A DNA stretch of 64,000 bases from Antedon mediterranea (taxonomy: Eukaryota; Echinodermata; Crinoidea; Comatulida; Antedonidae): assembly GCF_964355755.1 (NCBI RefSeq), contig NC_092671.1, forward strand, positions 21,852,001 to 21,916,000, in the 5' to 3' direction. Positions 48,801 to 60,859 of the stretch are shown here, in pieces; position 1 is the stretch's first letter, and every line of letters starts with the position of its first letter. The notes beneath the pieces are model-generated. The model did not search any database. It saw nothing but the letters and a program-made list of their open reading frames with translations, and had not been told where the DNA came from. The position numbers were made by a program, and so were the translations under genes.

Positions 48801-49980
48801 TGTTAACAAGTTTTTTCGAAAATCACAAAATGTTCTAAAACGTCTCCAAATGCGATTTGAAGCTATTCTAATCACTTTGGTGTTTTTGTGTTAACAAGTT
48901 TTTTCGAAAATCACAAAATGGTCTAAAACGTCTCCAAATGCGATTTGAAGCTATTCTAAACATTTTGGTGTTTTTATGTTAACAAGTTTTTTCGAAAATC
49001 ACAAAATGGTTTAAAACGTCTCCAAATGCGATTTGAAGCTATTCTAAGCACTTTGGTGTTTTTATGTTAACAAGTTTTTTCGAAAATCACAAAATGGTCT
49101 AAAACGTCTCCAAATGCGATTTGAAGCTATTCTGTACACTTTGATGTTTTTATGTTAACAAGTTTTTTCGAAAATCACAAAATGGTCTAAAACGTCTCCC
49201 AATGCGATTTGAAGCTATTCTAAGCACTTTGGTGTTTTTATGTTAACAAGTTTTTTCGAAAATCACAAAATTGTCTAAAACGTCTCCAAATGCGATTTGA
49301 AGCTATTCTGTAAACTTTGATGTTTTTATGTTAACAAGTTTTTTCGAAAATCACAAAATTGTCTAAAACGTCTCCAAATGCGATTTGAAGGTATTCTAAG
49401 CACTTTGGTGTTTTGTGTGAAAAAGTTTTGTCGAAATGCTCAAAATGGTCTAAAACGTTTTTAAATAGGATATTAAGCTATATTGTGCCCTTTGATGTTT
49501 TTGTGTGAAAAGTGTTATCGAAATGCTCAAATGGTCTAAAACGGTTTATAATGTGATTTTAAGCACTTTGATGTTTTTGTGTAACCAAGTTTCATCGAAA
49601 TGCACAAAATGGTCTAAAACGTCTCCAAATGCGATTTGAAGCTATTCTAAGAACTTTGGTGTTTTTATGTTAACAAGTTTTTTTGAAAATTACAAAATGG
49701 TCTAAAACGTCTCCAAATGCGATTTGAAGCTATTCTAAGCACTTTGGTGTTTTTATGTTAACAAGTTTTTTCGAAAATCCCAAAATGGTCTAAAACGTCT
49801 CCAAATGCGATTTGAAGCTTTTCTAAACACTTTGGTGTTTTTATGTTAACAAGTTTTTTCGAAAATCACAAAATGGTCTAAAACGTCTCCAAATGCGATT
49901 TGAAGCTATTTTAAGAACTTTGGTGTTTTTATGTTAACAAGTTTTTTCGAAAATCACAAAATGGTCTAAAACGTCTCCAA
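45900..49980 (-). repeat. 4.1-kb higher-order block (partner 31020-35100)
   Basis: Second copy of the 31020-35100 block at offset 14881. It has private changes near 47510 (gtttatatg), 48418 (gtctcaaaatgcg) and 48832 (aaatgttctaaaacgtctcc). It ends where units change from the taagaactttgg context to a different run of A units. Confidence 0.85.
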
Positions 49981-50084
49981 ATGCGATTTGAAGCTATTCT
50001 AAGCACTTTGGTGTTTTTATGTTAACAAGTTTTTTCGAAAATCACAAAATGGTCTAAAACGTCTCCTAATGCGATTTGAAGCTA

Positions 50085-51000
50085 TTCTAAGCACTTTGGT
50101 GTTTTTATGTTAACAAGTTTTTTCGAAAATCACAAAATGGTCTAAAACGTCTCCAAATGCGATTTGAAGCTATTCTGTACACTTTGATGTTTTTATGTTA
50201 ACAAGTTTTTTCGAAAATCACAAAATGGTCTAAAACGTCTCCAAATGCGATTTGAAGGTATTCTAAGCACTTTGGTGTTTTGTGTGAAAAAGTTTTGTCG
50301 AAAATCACAAAATGGTCTAAAACGTCTCCAAATGCGATTTGAAGCTATTCTAAGCACTTTGGTGTTTTGTGTAAAAAGTGTTATCGATATGCTCAAAATG
50401 GTCTAAAACGGTTTATAATGTGATTTTAAGCACTTTGATGTTTTTGCGTAACCAAGTTTCATAGAAATGCACAAAATGGTCTAAAACGTCTCCAAATGCG
50501 ATTTGAAGCTATTCTAATTACTTTGGTGTTTTTATGTTAACAAGTTTTTTCGAAAATCACAAAATGGTCTAAAACGTCTCCAAATGCGATTTGAAGCTAT
50601 TCTAATCACTTTGGTGTTTTTGTGTTAACAAGTTTTTTCGAAAATCACAAAATGGTCTAAAACGTCTCCAAATGCGATTTGAAGCTATTCTAAACATTTT
50701 GGTGTTTTTATGTTAACAAGTTTTTTCGAAAATCACAAAATGGTTTAAAACGTCTCCAAATGCGATTTGAAGCTATTCTAAGCACTTTGGTGTTTTTATG
50801 TTAACAAGTTTTTTCGAAAATCACAAAATGGTCTAAAACGTCTCCAAATGCGATTTGAAGCTATTCTGTACACTTTGATGTTTTTATGTTAACAAGTTTT
50901 TTTCGAAAATCACAAAATGGTCTAAAACGTCTCCCAATGCGATTTGAAGCTATTCTAAGCACTTTGGTGTTTTTATGTTAACAAGTTTTTTCGAAAATCA
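50085..51000 (-). repeat. 0.9-kb block (partner 35380-36300)
   Basis: Second copy at offset 14704. Private changes are catagaaatgcac near 50461 (loss of the TCGA core) and aattactttgg near 50517. It ends near 51000, where the partner's aaaattgtc unit is replaced by an aaattggtc unit. Confidence 0.78.
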
Positions 51001-54000
51001 CAAATTGGTCTAAAATGTCTCCAAATGCGATTTGAAGCTATTCTTAGCACTTTGGTGTTTTTATGTTAACAAGTTTTTTCGAAAATCACAAAATGGTCTA
51101 AAACGTCTCCAAATGCGATTTGAAGGTATTCTAAGCACTTTGGTGTTTTGTGTGAAAAAGTTTTGTCGAAATGCTCAAAATGGTCTAAAACGTTTTTAAA
51201 TAGGATATTAAGCTATATTGTGCCCTTTGATGTTTTTGTGTGAAAAGTGTTATGGAAATGCTCAAATGGTCTAAAACGGTTTATAATGTGATTTTAAGCA
51301 CTTTGATGTTTTTGTGTAACCAAGTTTCATCGAAATGCACAAAATTGTCTAAAACGTCTCCAAATGCGATTTGAAGCTATTCTGTAAACTTTGGTGTTTT
51401 TATGTTAACAAGTTTTTTCGAAAATCACAAAATGGTCTACAACGTCTCCAAATGCGATTTGAAGCTATTCTAAGTACTTTGGTGTTTTTATATTAACAAG
51501 TTTTTTCGAAAATCACAAAATGGTCTAAAACGTCTCCAAATGCGATTTGAAGCTATTCTGTACACTTTGGTGTTTTGTGTGAAAAAGTTTTGTCGAAATG
51601 CTCAAAATGGTTTAAAACGTTTTTAAATACGATATTAAGCTATTTTGTGCTCTTTGATGTTTTTGTGTGAAATGTGTTATCGAAATGCTCAAAATGGTCT
51701 AAAATGGTTTATAATGTGATTTTATCCACTTTGATGTTTTTGTGTAACCAAGTTTTTTCGAAAATCACAAATTGGTCTAAAACGTCTCCAAATGCGATTT
51801 GAAGCTATTCTAAGCACTTTGGTGTTTTTATGTTAACAAGTTGTTTTCGAAAATCACAAAATGGTCTAAAACGTCTCCAAATGCGATTGGAAGCTATTCT
51901 TAGCACTTTGATGTTTTTATGTTAACAAGTTTTTTCGAAAATCACAAAATGGTCTAAAATGTCTCCAAATGCGATTTGAAGGTATTCTAAGCACTTTGGT
52001 GTTTTTATGTTAACAAGTTTTTTCGAAAATCACAAAATGGTCTAAATTGTCTCCATATGCGATTTGAAGCTATTCTTAGCAGTTTGGTGTTTTTATGTTA
52101 AAAAGTTTTTTTCGAAAATCACAAAATGGTCTAAAACGTCTCCAAATGCGATTTGAAGCTATTCTAAGCACTTTGATGTTTTTGTGTGAAAAGTGTTATC
52201 GAAATGCTCAAAATGGTCTAAAACGGTTTATAATGTGATTTTAACCACTTTGATGATTTTGTGTAACCAAGTTTTTTCGAAAATCACTAATTGGTCTAAA
52301 ATGTCTCCAAATTCGATTTGAAGCTATTCTTAGCACTTTGATGTTTTTATGTTAACAAGTTTTTTCGAAAATCACAAAATGGTCTAAAACGTCTCCAAAT
52401 GCGATTTGAAGCTATTCTAAGCACTTTGGTGTTTTGTGTGAAAAAGTTTTGTCGAAATGCTCAAAATGGTCTAAAACGTTTTTAAATACGATATTAAGCT
52501 ATATTGTGGTCTTTGATGTTTTTGTGTGAAAAGTGTTATCGATATGCTCAAAATGGTCTAAAACGGGTTATAATGTGATTTTATCCACTTTGATGTTTTT
52601 GTGTAACCAAGTTTTTTCGAAAATCACAAATTGGTCTAAAACGTCTCCAAATGCGATTTGAAGCTATTCTAAGCACTTTGGTGTTTTTATGTTAACAAGT
52701 TGTTTTCGAAAATCACAAAATGGTCTAAAACGTCTCCAAATGCGATTGGAAGCTATTCTTAGCACTTTGATGTTTTTATGTTAACAAGTTTTTTCGAAAA
52801 TCACAAAATGGTCTAAAATGTCTCCAAATGCGATTTGAAGGTATTCTAAGCACTTTGGTGTTTTTATGTTAACAAGTTTTTTCGAAAATCACAAAATGGT
52901 CTAAATTGTCTCCATATGCGATTTGAAGCTATTCTTAGCAGTTTGGTGTTTTTATGTTAAAAAGTTTTTTTCGAAAATCACAAAATGGTCTAAAACGTCT
53001 CCAAATGCGATTTGAAGCTATTCTAAGCACTTTGATGTTTTTGTGTGAAAAGTGTTATCGAAATGCTCAAAATGGTCTAAAACGGTTTATAATGTGATTT
53101 TAACCACTTTGATGTTTTTGTGTAACGAAGTTTTTTCGAAAATCACTAATTGGTCTAAAATGTCTCCAAATGCGATTTGAAGCTATTCTTAGCACTTTGA
53201 TGTTTTTATGTTAACAAGTTTTTTCGAAAATCACAAAATGGTCTAAAACGTCTCCAAATGCGATTTGAAGCTATTCTAAGCACTTTGGTGTTTTGTGTGA
53301 AAAAGTTTTGTCGAAATGCTCAAAATGGTCTAAAACGTTTTTAAATAAGATATTAAGCTATATTGTGCTCTTTGATGTTTTTGTGTGAAAAGTGTTATCG
53401 ATATGCTCAAAATGGTCTAAAACGGTTTATAATGTGATTTTAAGCACTTTGATGTTTTTGCGTAACCAAGTTTCATCGAAATGCACAAATTGGTCTAAAA
53501 CGTCTCCAAATGCGATTTGAAGCTATTCTAATCACTTTGGTGTTTTTGTGTTAACAAGTTTTTTCGAAAATCACAAAATGGTCTAAAACGTCTCCAAATG
53601 TGATTTGAAGCTATTCTAAACATTTTGGTGTTTTTATGTTAACAAGTTTTTTCGAAAATCACAAAATGGTCTAAAACGTCTCCAAATGCGATTTGAAGCT
53701 ATTCTAAGCACTTTGGTGTTTTTATGTTAACAAGTTTTTTCGAAAATCACAAAATGGTCTAAAACGTCTCCTAATGCGATTTGAAGCTATTCTAAGCACT
53801 TTGGTGTTTTTATGTTAACAAGTTTTTTCGAAAATCACAAAATGGTCTAAAACGTCTCCAAATGCGATTTGAAGCTATTCTGTACACTTTGATGTTTTTA
53901 TGTTAACAAGTTTTTTGGAAAATCACAAAATGGTCTAAAACGTCTCCAAATGCGATTTGAAGGTATTCTAAGCACTTTGGTGTTTTTATGTTAACAAGTT

Positions 54001-57000
54001 TTTTCGAAAATCACAAAATGGTCTAAAACGTCTCCAAATGCGATTTGAAGCTATTCTAAACATTTTGGTGTTTTTATGTTAACAAGTTTTTTCGAAAATA
54101 ACAAAATGGTCTAAAACGTCTCCTAATGCGATTTGAAGCTATTCTAAGCACTTTGGTGTTTTTATGTTAACAAGTTTTTTCGAAAATCACAAAATGGTCT
54201 AAAACGTCTCCAAATGCGATTTGAAGCTAATCTGTACACTTTGATGTTTTTATGTTAACAAGTTTTTTCGAAAATCACAAAATGGTCTAAAACGTCTCCA
54301 AATGCGATTTGAAGGTATTCTAAGCACTTTGGTGTTTTGTGTGAAAAAGTTTTGTCGAAAATCACAAAATGGTCTAAAACGTCTCCAAATGCGATTTGAA
54401 GCTATTCTAAGCACTTTGGTGTTTTGTGTAAAAAGTTTTATCGATATGCTCAAAATGGTCTAAAACTGTTTATAATGTGATTATTACTTTGATGTTTTTG
54501 CGTAACCAAGTTTCATCGAAATGCACAAAATGGTCTAAAACGTCTCCAAATGCGATTTGAAGCTATTCTAATCACTTTGGTGTTTTTATGTTAACAAGTT
54601 TTTTCGAAAATCACAAAATGGTCTAAAACGTCTCCAAATGCGATTTGAAGCTATTCTAATCACTTTGGTGTTTTTGTGTTAACAAGTTTTTTCGAAAATC
54701 ACAAAATGGTCTAAAACGTCTCCAAATGCGATTTGAAGCTATTCTAAACATTTTGGTGTTTTTATGTTAACAAGTTTTTTCGAAAATTACAAAATGGTCT
54801 AAAACGTCTTCAAATGCGATTTGAAGCTATTCTAAGCACTTTGGTGTTTTTATGTTAACAAGTTTTTTCGAAAATCCCAAAATGGTCTAAAACGTCTCCA
54901 AATGCGATTTGAAGCTTTTCTAAACACTTTGGTGTTTTGTGTGAAAAAGTTTTGTCGAAATGCTCAAAATGGTTTAAAACGTTTTTAAATACGATATTAA
55001 GCTATTTTGTGCTCTTTGATGTTTTTGTGTGAAATGTGTTATCGAAATGCTCAAAATGGTCTAAAACGGTTTATAATGTGCTTTTATCCACTTTGATGTT
55101 TTTGTGTAACCAAGTTTTTTCGAAAATCACAAATTGGTCTAAAACGTCTCCAAATGCGATTTGAAGCTATTCTAAGCACTTTGGTGTTTTTATGTTAACA
55201 AGTTTTTTCGAAAATCACAAAATGGTCTTAAACGTCTCCAAATGCGATTTGAAGGTATTCTAAGCACTTTGGTGTTTTTATGTTAACAAGTTTTTTCGAA
55301 AATCACAAAATGGTCTAAATTGTCTCCATATGCGATTTGAAGCTATTCTTAGCACTTTGGTGTTTTTATGTTAACAAGTTTTTTCGAAAATCACAAAATG
55401 GTCTAAATTGTCTCCATATGCGATTTGAAGCTATTCTTAGAAGTTTGGTGTTTTTATGTTAAAAAGTTTTTTTCGAAAATCACAAAATGGTCTAAAACGT
55501 CTCCAAATGCGATTTGAAGCTATTCTAAACATTTTGGTGTTTTTATGTTAACAAGTTTTTTCGAAAATCACAAAATGGTTTAAAACGTCTCCAAATGCGA
55601 TTTGAAGCTATTCTAAGCACTTTGGTGTTTTTATGTTAACAAGTTTTTTCGAAAATCACAAAATGGTCTAAAACGTCTCCAAATGCGATTTGAAGCTATT
55701 CTGTACACTTTGATGTTTTTATGTTAACAAGTTTTTTCGAAAATCACAAAATGGTCTAAAACGTCTCCCAATGCGATTTGAAGCTATTCTAAGCACTTTG
55801 GTGTTTTTATGTTAACAAGTTTTTTCGAAAATCACAAAATTGTCTAAAACGTCTCCAAAAGCGATTTGAAGCTATTCTGTAAACTTTGATGTTTTTATGT
55901 TAACAAGTTTTTTCGAAAATCACAAAATTGTCTAAAACGTCTCCAAATGCGATTTTAAGGTATTCTAAGCACTTTGGTGTTTTGTGTGAAAAAGTTTTGT
56001 CGAAATGCTCAAAATGGTCTAAAACGTTTTTAAATAGGATATTAAGCTATATTGTGCCCTTTGATGTTTTTGTGTGAAAAGTGTTATCGAAATGCTCAAA
56101 TGGTCTAAAACGGTTTATAACGTGATTTTAAGCACTTTGATGTTTTTGTGTAACCAAGTTTCATCGAAATGCACAAAATGGTCTAAAACGTCTCCAAATG
56201 CGATTTGAAGCTATTCTAAGAACTTTGGTGTTTTTATGTTAACAAGTTTTTTTGAAAATTACAAAATGGTCTAAAACGTCTCCAAATGCGATTTGAAGCT
56301 ATTCTAAGCACTTTGGTGTTTTTATGTTAACAAGTTTTTTCAAAAATCCCAAAATGGTCTAAAACGTCTCCAAATGCGATTTGAAGCTTTTCTAAACACT
56401 TTGGTGTTTTTATGTTAACAAGTTTTTTCGAAAATCACAAAATGGTCTAAAACGTCTCCAAATGCGATTTGAAGCTATTTTAAGAACTTTGGTGTTTTTA
56501 TGTTAACAAGTTTTTTCGAAAATCACAAAATGGTCTAAAACGTCTCCAAATGCGATTTGAAGCTATTCTAAGCACTTTGGTGTTTTTATGTTAACAAGTT
56601 TTTTCGAAAATCACAAAATGGTCTAAAACGTCTCCCAATGCGATTTGAAGCTATTCTAAGCACTTTGGTGTTTTTATGTTAACAAGTTTTTTCGAAAATC
56701 ACAAAATTGTCTAAAACGTCTCCAAATGCGATTTGAAGCTATTCTGTAAACTTTGATGTTTTTATGTTAACAAGTTTTTTCGAAAATCACAAAATTGTCT
56801 AAAACGTCTCCAAATGCGATTTGAAGGTATTCTAAGCACTTTGGTGTTTTGTGTGAAAAAGTTTTGTCGAAATGCTCAAAATGGTCTAAAACGTTTTTAA
56901 ATAGGATATTAAGCTATATTGTGAACTTTGATGTTTTTGTGTGAAAAGTGTTATCGAAATGCTCAAATGGTCTAAAACGGTTTATAATGTGATTTTAAGC

Positions 57001-57170
57001 ACTTTGATGTTTTTGTGTAACCAAGTTTCATCGAAATGCACAAAATGGTCTAAAACGTCTCCAAATGCGATTTGAAGCTATTCTAAGAACTTTGGTGTTT
57101 TTATGTTAACAAGTTTTTTTGAAAATTACAAAATGGTCTAAAACGTCTCCAAATGCGATTTGAAGCTATT

Positions 57171-57200
57171 ATTTATTTATTTATTTTTATTTTATTTTAT
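57171..57200 (-). other. A-rich tail of the SINE
   Basis: On the minus strand, aaaat units followed by aaat units, meeting the satellite word aatagcttc directly. It marks the SINE 3' end and its orientation. It is a short-unit tail, not pure poly-A, and a likely site of length variation. Confidence 0.85.
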
Positions 57201-57221
57201 GTCTTTAGGCACTGTGGCCAA

Positions 57222-57271
57222 GGATTACCAATAGTGAATTAATCACTGTCCTATCAGATAGGTGGTAATCC
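57222..57271 (-). other. Predicted three-way junction in SINE 3' domain
   Basis: A perfect 9-bp outer stem pairs 57222-57230 (ggattacca) with 57263-57271 (tggtaatcc). Inside are two hairpins: agtga/tcact at 57233-57247, and ccta/tagg (extendable to cctatc/gatagg) at 57250-57262. Only a few bases are left unpaired at the junction. The element lies just ahead of the A-rich tail, where some SINEs carry the structure that partner LINE reverse transcriptases recognise; that role is inference. Confidence 0.65.
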
Positions 57272-57292
57272 CCCTGATACAGAGGCTATTGT

Positions 57293-57318
57293 GTGAACCA
57301 GTTCACCGGGGTAACCCC
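57293..57318 (-). other. Two adjacent perfect hairpins in SINE body
   Basis: Positions 57293-57306 form gtgaac/gttcac around a 2-base loop, and 57308-57318 form gggg/cccc around taa. They are separated by one base. Both stems are perfect. They could fold in the SINE RNA; no function is known to me. Confidence 0.65.
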
Positions 57319-57446
57319 CTACTCTTTTTCGAATAATGAACTGGGTTCTTTAAAGTACACACATGTTATAACTGTGTACACTGGACCTACGGTTTATAGT
57401 CCTTATCCGAGAAGACTTGTTCCACCACCAGAACTAGGAGCGAGTC

Positions 57447-57457
57447 GGCCTCGAACC
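57447..57457 (-). promoter_or_regulatory. Pol III B box of the SINE
   Basis: On the minus strand it reads ggttcgaggcc, one base off the ggttcgantcc consensus. It lies 66 bp from A-box start to B-box start, a spacing that suits a class II tRNA with a long variable arm. Confidence 0.85.
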
Positions 57458-57512
57458 CTTGCCGATGTTGTTGTTGGCTCTTTAGGTACGATAAACGGCG
57501 CCCCTGCCTTAA

Positions 57513-57523
57513 CCGCTCGGCCA
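57513..57523 (-). promoter_or_regulatory. Pol III A box of the SINE
   Basis: On the minus strand it reads tggccgagcgg, which fits the tRNA-type A box consensus (TRGYNNARNNGG-like). It is at the very 5' edge of the insert. Function is inferred from the consensus. Confidence 0.82.
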
Positions 57524-60104
57524 TATTCTAAGCACTTTGGTGTTTTTATGTTAACAAGTTTTTTCGAAAATCCCAAAATGGTCTAAAACGTCTCCAAATG
57601 CGATTTGAAGCTTTTCTAAACAATTTGGTGTTTTTATGTTAACAAGTTTTTTCGAAAATCACAAAATGGTCTAAAACGTCTCCAAATGCGATTTGAAGCT
57701 ATTTTAAGAACTTTGTTTTTTTTATGTTAACAAGTTTTTTCGAAAATCACAAAATGGTCTAAAACGTCTCCAAATGCGATTTGAAGCTATTCTAAGCACT
57801 TTGGTGTTTTTATGTTAACAAGTTTTTTCGAAAATCACAAAATGGTCTAAAACGTCTCCTAATGCGATTTGAAGCTATTCTAAGCACTTTGGTGTTTTTA
57901 TGTTAACAAGTTTTTTCGAAAATCACAAAATGGTCTAAAACGTCTCCAAATGCGATTTGAAGCTATTCTAAGCACTTTGGTGTTTTTATGTTAACAAGTT
58001 TTTTCGAAAATCACAAAATGGTCTAAAACGTCTCCAAATGCGATTTGAAGCTATTCTGTACACTTTGATGTTTTTATGTTAACAAGTTTTTTCGAAAATC
58101 ACAAAATGGTCTAAAACGTCTCCAAATGCGATTTGAAGGTATTCTAAGCACTTTGGTGTTTTGTGTGAAAAAGTTTTGTCGAAAATCACAAAATGGTCTA
58201 AAACGTCTCCAAATGCGATTTGAAGCTATTCTAAGCACTTTGGTGTTTTGTGTAAAAAGTGTTATCGATATGCTCAAAATGGTCTAAAACGGTTTATAAT
58301 GTGATTTTAAGCACTTTGATGTTTTTGCGTAACCAAGTTTCATCGAAATGCACAAAATGGTCTAAAACGTCTCCAAATGCGATTTGAAGCTATTCTAATC
58401 ACTTTGGTGTTTTTATGTTAACAAGTTTTTTCGAAAATCACAAAATGGTCTAAAACGTCTCCAAATGCGATTGGAAGCTATTCTTAGCACTTTGATGTTT
58501 TTATGTTAACAAGTTTTTTCGAAAATCACAAAATGGTCTAAAATGTCTCCAAATGCGATTTGAAGGTATTCTAAGCACTTTGGTGTTTTTATGTTAACAA
58601 GTTTTTTCGAAAATCACAAAATGGTCTAAATTGTCTCCATATGCGATTTGAAGCTATTCTTAGCAGTTTGGTGTTTTTATGTTAAAAAGTTTTTTTCGAA
58701 AATCACAAAATGGTCTAAAACGTCTCCAAATGCGATTTGAAGCTATTCTAAGCACTTTGATGTTTTTGTGTGAAAAGTGTTATCGAAATGCTCAAAATGG
58801 TCTAAAACGGTTTATAATGTGATTTTAACCACTTTGATGTTTTTGTGTAACCAAGTTTTTTCGAAAATCACTAATTGGTCTAAAATGTCTCCAAATTCGA
58901 TTTGAAGCTATTCTTAGCACTTTGATGTTTTTATGTTAACAAGTTTTTTCGAAAATCACAAAATGGTCTAAAACGTCTCCAAATGCGATTTGAAGCTATT
59001 CTAAGAACTTTGGTGTTTTTATGTTAACAAGTTGTTTTCGAAAATCACAAAATGGTCTAAAACGTCTACAAATGCGATTGGAAGCTATTCTTAGCACTTT
59101 GATGTTTTTATGTTAACAAGTTTTTTCGAAAATCACAAAATGGTCTAAAATGTCTCCAAATGCGATTTGAAGGTATTCTAAGCACTTTGGTGTTTTTATG
59201 TTAACAAGTTTTTTCGAAAATCACAAAATGGTCTAAATTGTCTCCATATGCGATTTGAAGCTATTCTTAGCAGTTTGGTGTTTTTATGTTAAAAAGTTTT
59301 TTTCGAAAATCACAAAATGGTCTAAAACGTCTCCAAATGCGATTTGAAGCTATTCTAAGCACTTTGATGTTTTTGTGTGAAAAGTGTTATCGAAATGCTC
59401 AAAATGGTCTAAAACGGTTTATAATGTGATTTTAACCACTTTGATGTTTTTGTGTAACCAAGTTTTTTCGAAAATCACTAATTGGTCTAAAATGTCTCCA
59501 AATTCGATTTGAAACTATTCTTAGCACTTTGATGTTTTTATGTTAACAAGTTTTTTCGAAAATCACAAAATGGTCTAAAACGTCTCCAAATGCGATTTGA
59601 AGCTATTCTAAGCACTTTGGTGTTTTGTGTGAAAAAGTTTTGTCGAAATGCTCAAAATGGTCTAAAACGTTTTTAAATACGATATTAAGCTATATTGTGC
59701 TCTTTGATGTTTTTGTGTGAAAAGTGTTATCGATATGCTCAAAATGGTCTAAAACGGTTTATAATGTGATTTTAAGCACTTTGATGTTTTTGCGTAACCA
59801 AGTTTCATCGAAATGCACAAAATGGTCTAAAACGTCTCCAAATGCGATTTGAAGCTATTCTAATCACTTTGGTGTTTTTGTGTTAACAAGTTTTTTCGAA
59901 AATCACAAAATGGTCTAAAACGTCTCCAAATGCGATTTGAAGCTATTCTAAACATTTTGGTGTTTTTATGTTAACAAGTTTTTTCGAAAATCACAAAATG
60001 GTCTAAAACGTCTCCAAATGCGATTTGAAGCTATTCTAAGCACTTTGGTGTTTTTATGTTAACAAGTTTTTTCGAAAATCACAAAATGGTCTAAAACGTC
60101 TCCT

Positions 60105-60775
60105 AATGCGATTTGAAGCTATTCTAAGCACTTTGGTGTTTTTATGTTAACAAGTTTTTTCGAAAATCACAAAATGGTCTAAAACGTCTCCAAATGCGAT
60201 TTGAAGCTATTCTGTACACTTTGATGTTTTTATGTTAACAAGTTTTTTCGAAAATCACAAAATGGTCTAAAACGTCTCCAAATGCGATTTGAAGGTATTC
60301 TAAGCACTTTGGTGTTTTGTGTGAAAAAGTTTTGTCGAAAATCACAAAATGGTCTAAAACGTCTCCAAATGCGATTTGAAGCTATTCTAAGCACTTTGGT
60401 GTTTTGTGTAAAAAGTTTTATGGATATGCTCAAAATGGTCTAAAACGGTTTATAATGTGATTTTAAGCACATTGATGTTTTTGCGTAACCAAGTTTCATC
60501 GAAATGCACAAAATGGTCTAAAACGTCTCCAAATGCGATTTGAAGCTATTCTAATCACTTTGGTGTTTTTATGTTAACAAGTTTTTTCGAAAATCACAAA
60601 ATGGTCTAAAACGTCTCCAAATGCGATTTGAAGCTATTCTAATCACTTTGGTGTTTTTATGTTAACAAGTTTTTTCGAAAATCACAAAATGGTCTAAAAC
60701 GTCTCCAAATGCGATTTGAAGCTATTTTAATCACTTTGGTGTTTTTGTGTTAACAAGTTTTTTCGAAAATCACAA
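60105..60775 (-). repeat. 0.7-kb block (partner 44510-45180)
   Basis: Second copy at offset 15594, sharing gttttatggatatgc and gcacattgatg. It differs at gctaatctg (near 44613) against gctattctg here. Beyond about 60775 it continues normally into further A units, showing the unrearranged continuation that is lost at 45190. Confidence 0.82.
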
Positions 60776-60859
60776 AATGGTCTAAAACGTCTCCAAATGC
60801 GATTTGAAGCTATTCTAAACATTTTGGTGTTTTTATGTTAACAAGTTTTTTCGAAAATC

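Larger units (their letters stand above)
25201..57169 (-). repeat. 88-bp satellite array, minus-orientation, main block
   Basis: About 32 kb of the same satellite read on the minus strand, so on the plus strand units appear as ttttttcgaaaatcacaaaa followed by tggtctaaaacgtctcc. The same A, E, B, C and D types and the same sub-variants occur as in the plus block. Large duplications within it are listed separately. There is an off-register join at 45190-45199 and a small template-switch scar near 38187-38216. No coding or RNA gene is seen. Confidence 0.98.
57170..57523 (-). mobile_element. tRNA-derived SINE, full-length or nearly so
   Basis: A 354-bp non-satellite insert. Read on the minus strand it starts with a tRNA-like head, tggccgagcggttaaggc, then reaches a B box ggttcgaggcc. 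It continues through an unrelated body of about 245 bp and ends in an A-rich tail of aaat/aaaat units. The A-to-B start distance of about 66 bp and the tggccgagcggttaag wording fit a class II tRNA (Leu or Ser) ancestor. The first seven or so tRNA bases are missing, so it may be slightly 5'-truncated. The monomer resumes in phase on the far side, with tatt repeated at 57167-57170 and 57524-57527 as a possible short target-site duplication. It is non-coding and would depend on a LINE for movement. No other copy is in the window, so it inserted after local amplification. The family is not identified. Confidence 0.88.

Noticed and set aside
57440-57523. Functional tRNA-Leu or tRNA-Ser gene
   Set aside because: The head lacks the first bases of the acceptor stem and has no matching 3' acceptor. 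It is fused to a SINE body and tail, so it is tRNA-derived and not a tRNA gene.
57293-57586. 97-codon plus-strand open frame across the SINE
   Set aside because: It starts at GTG, runs antisense through the tRNA-like head and continues into satellite. The tRNA-like promoter boxes on the other strand explain the sequence better.
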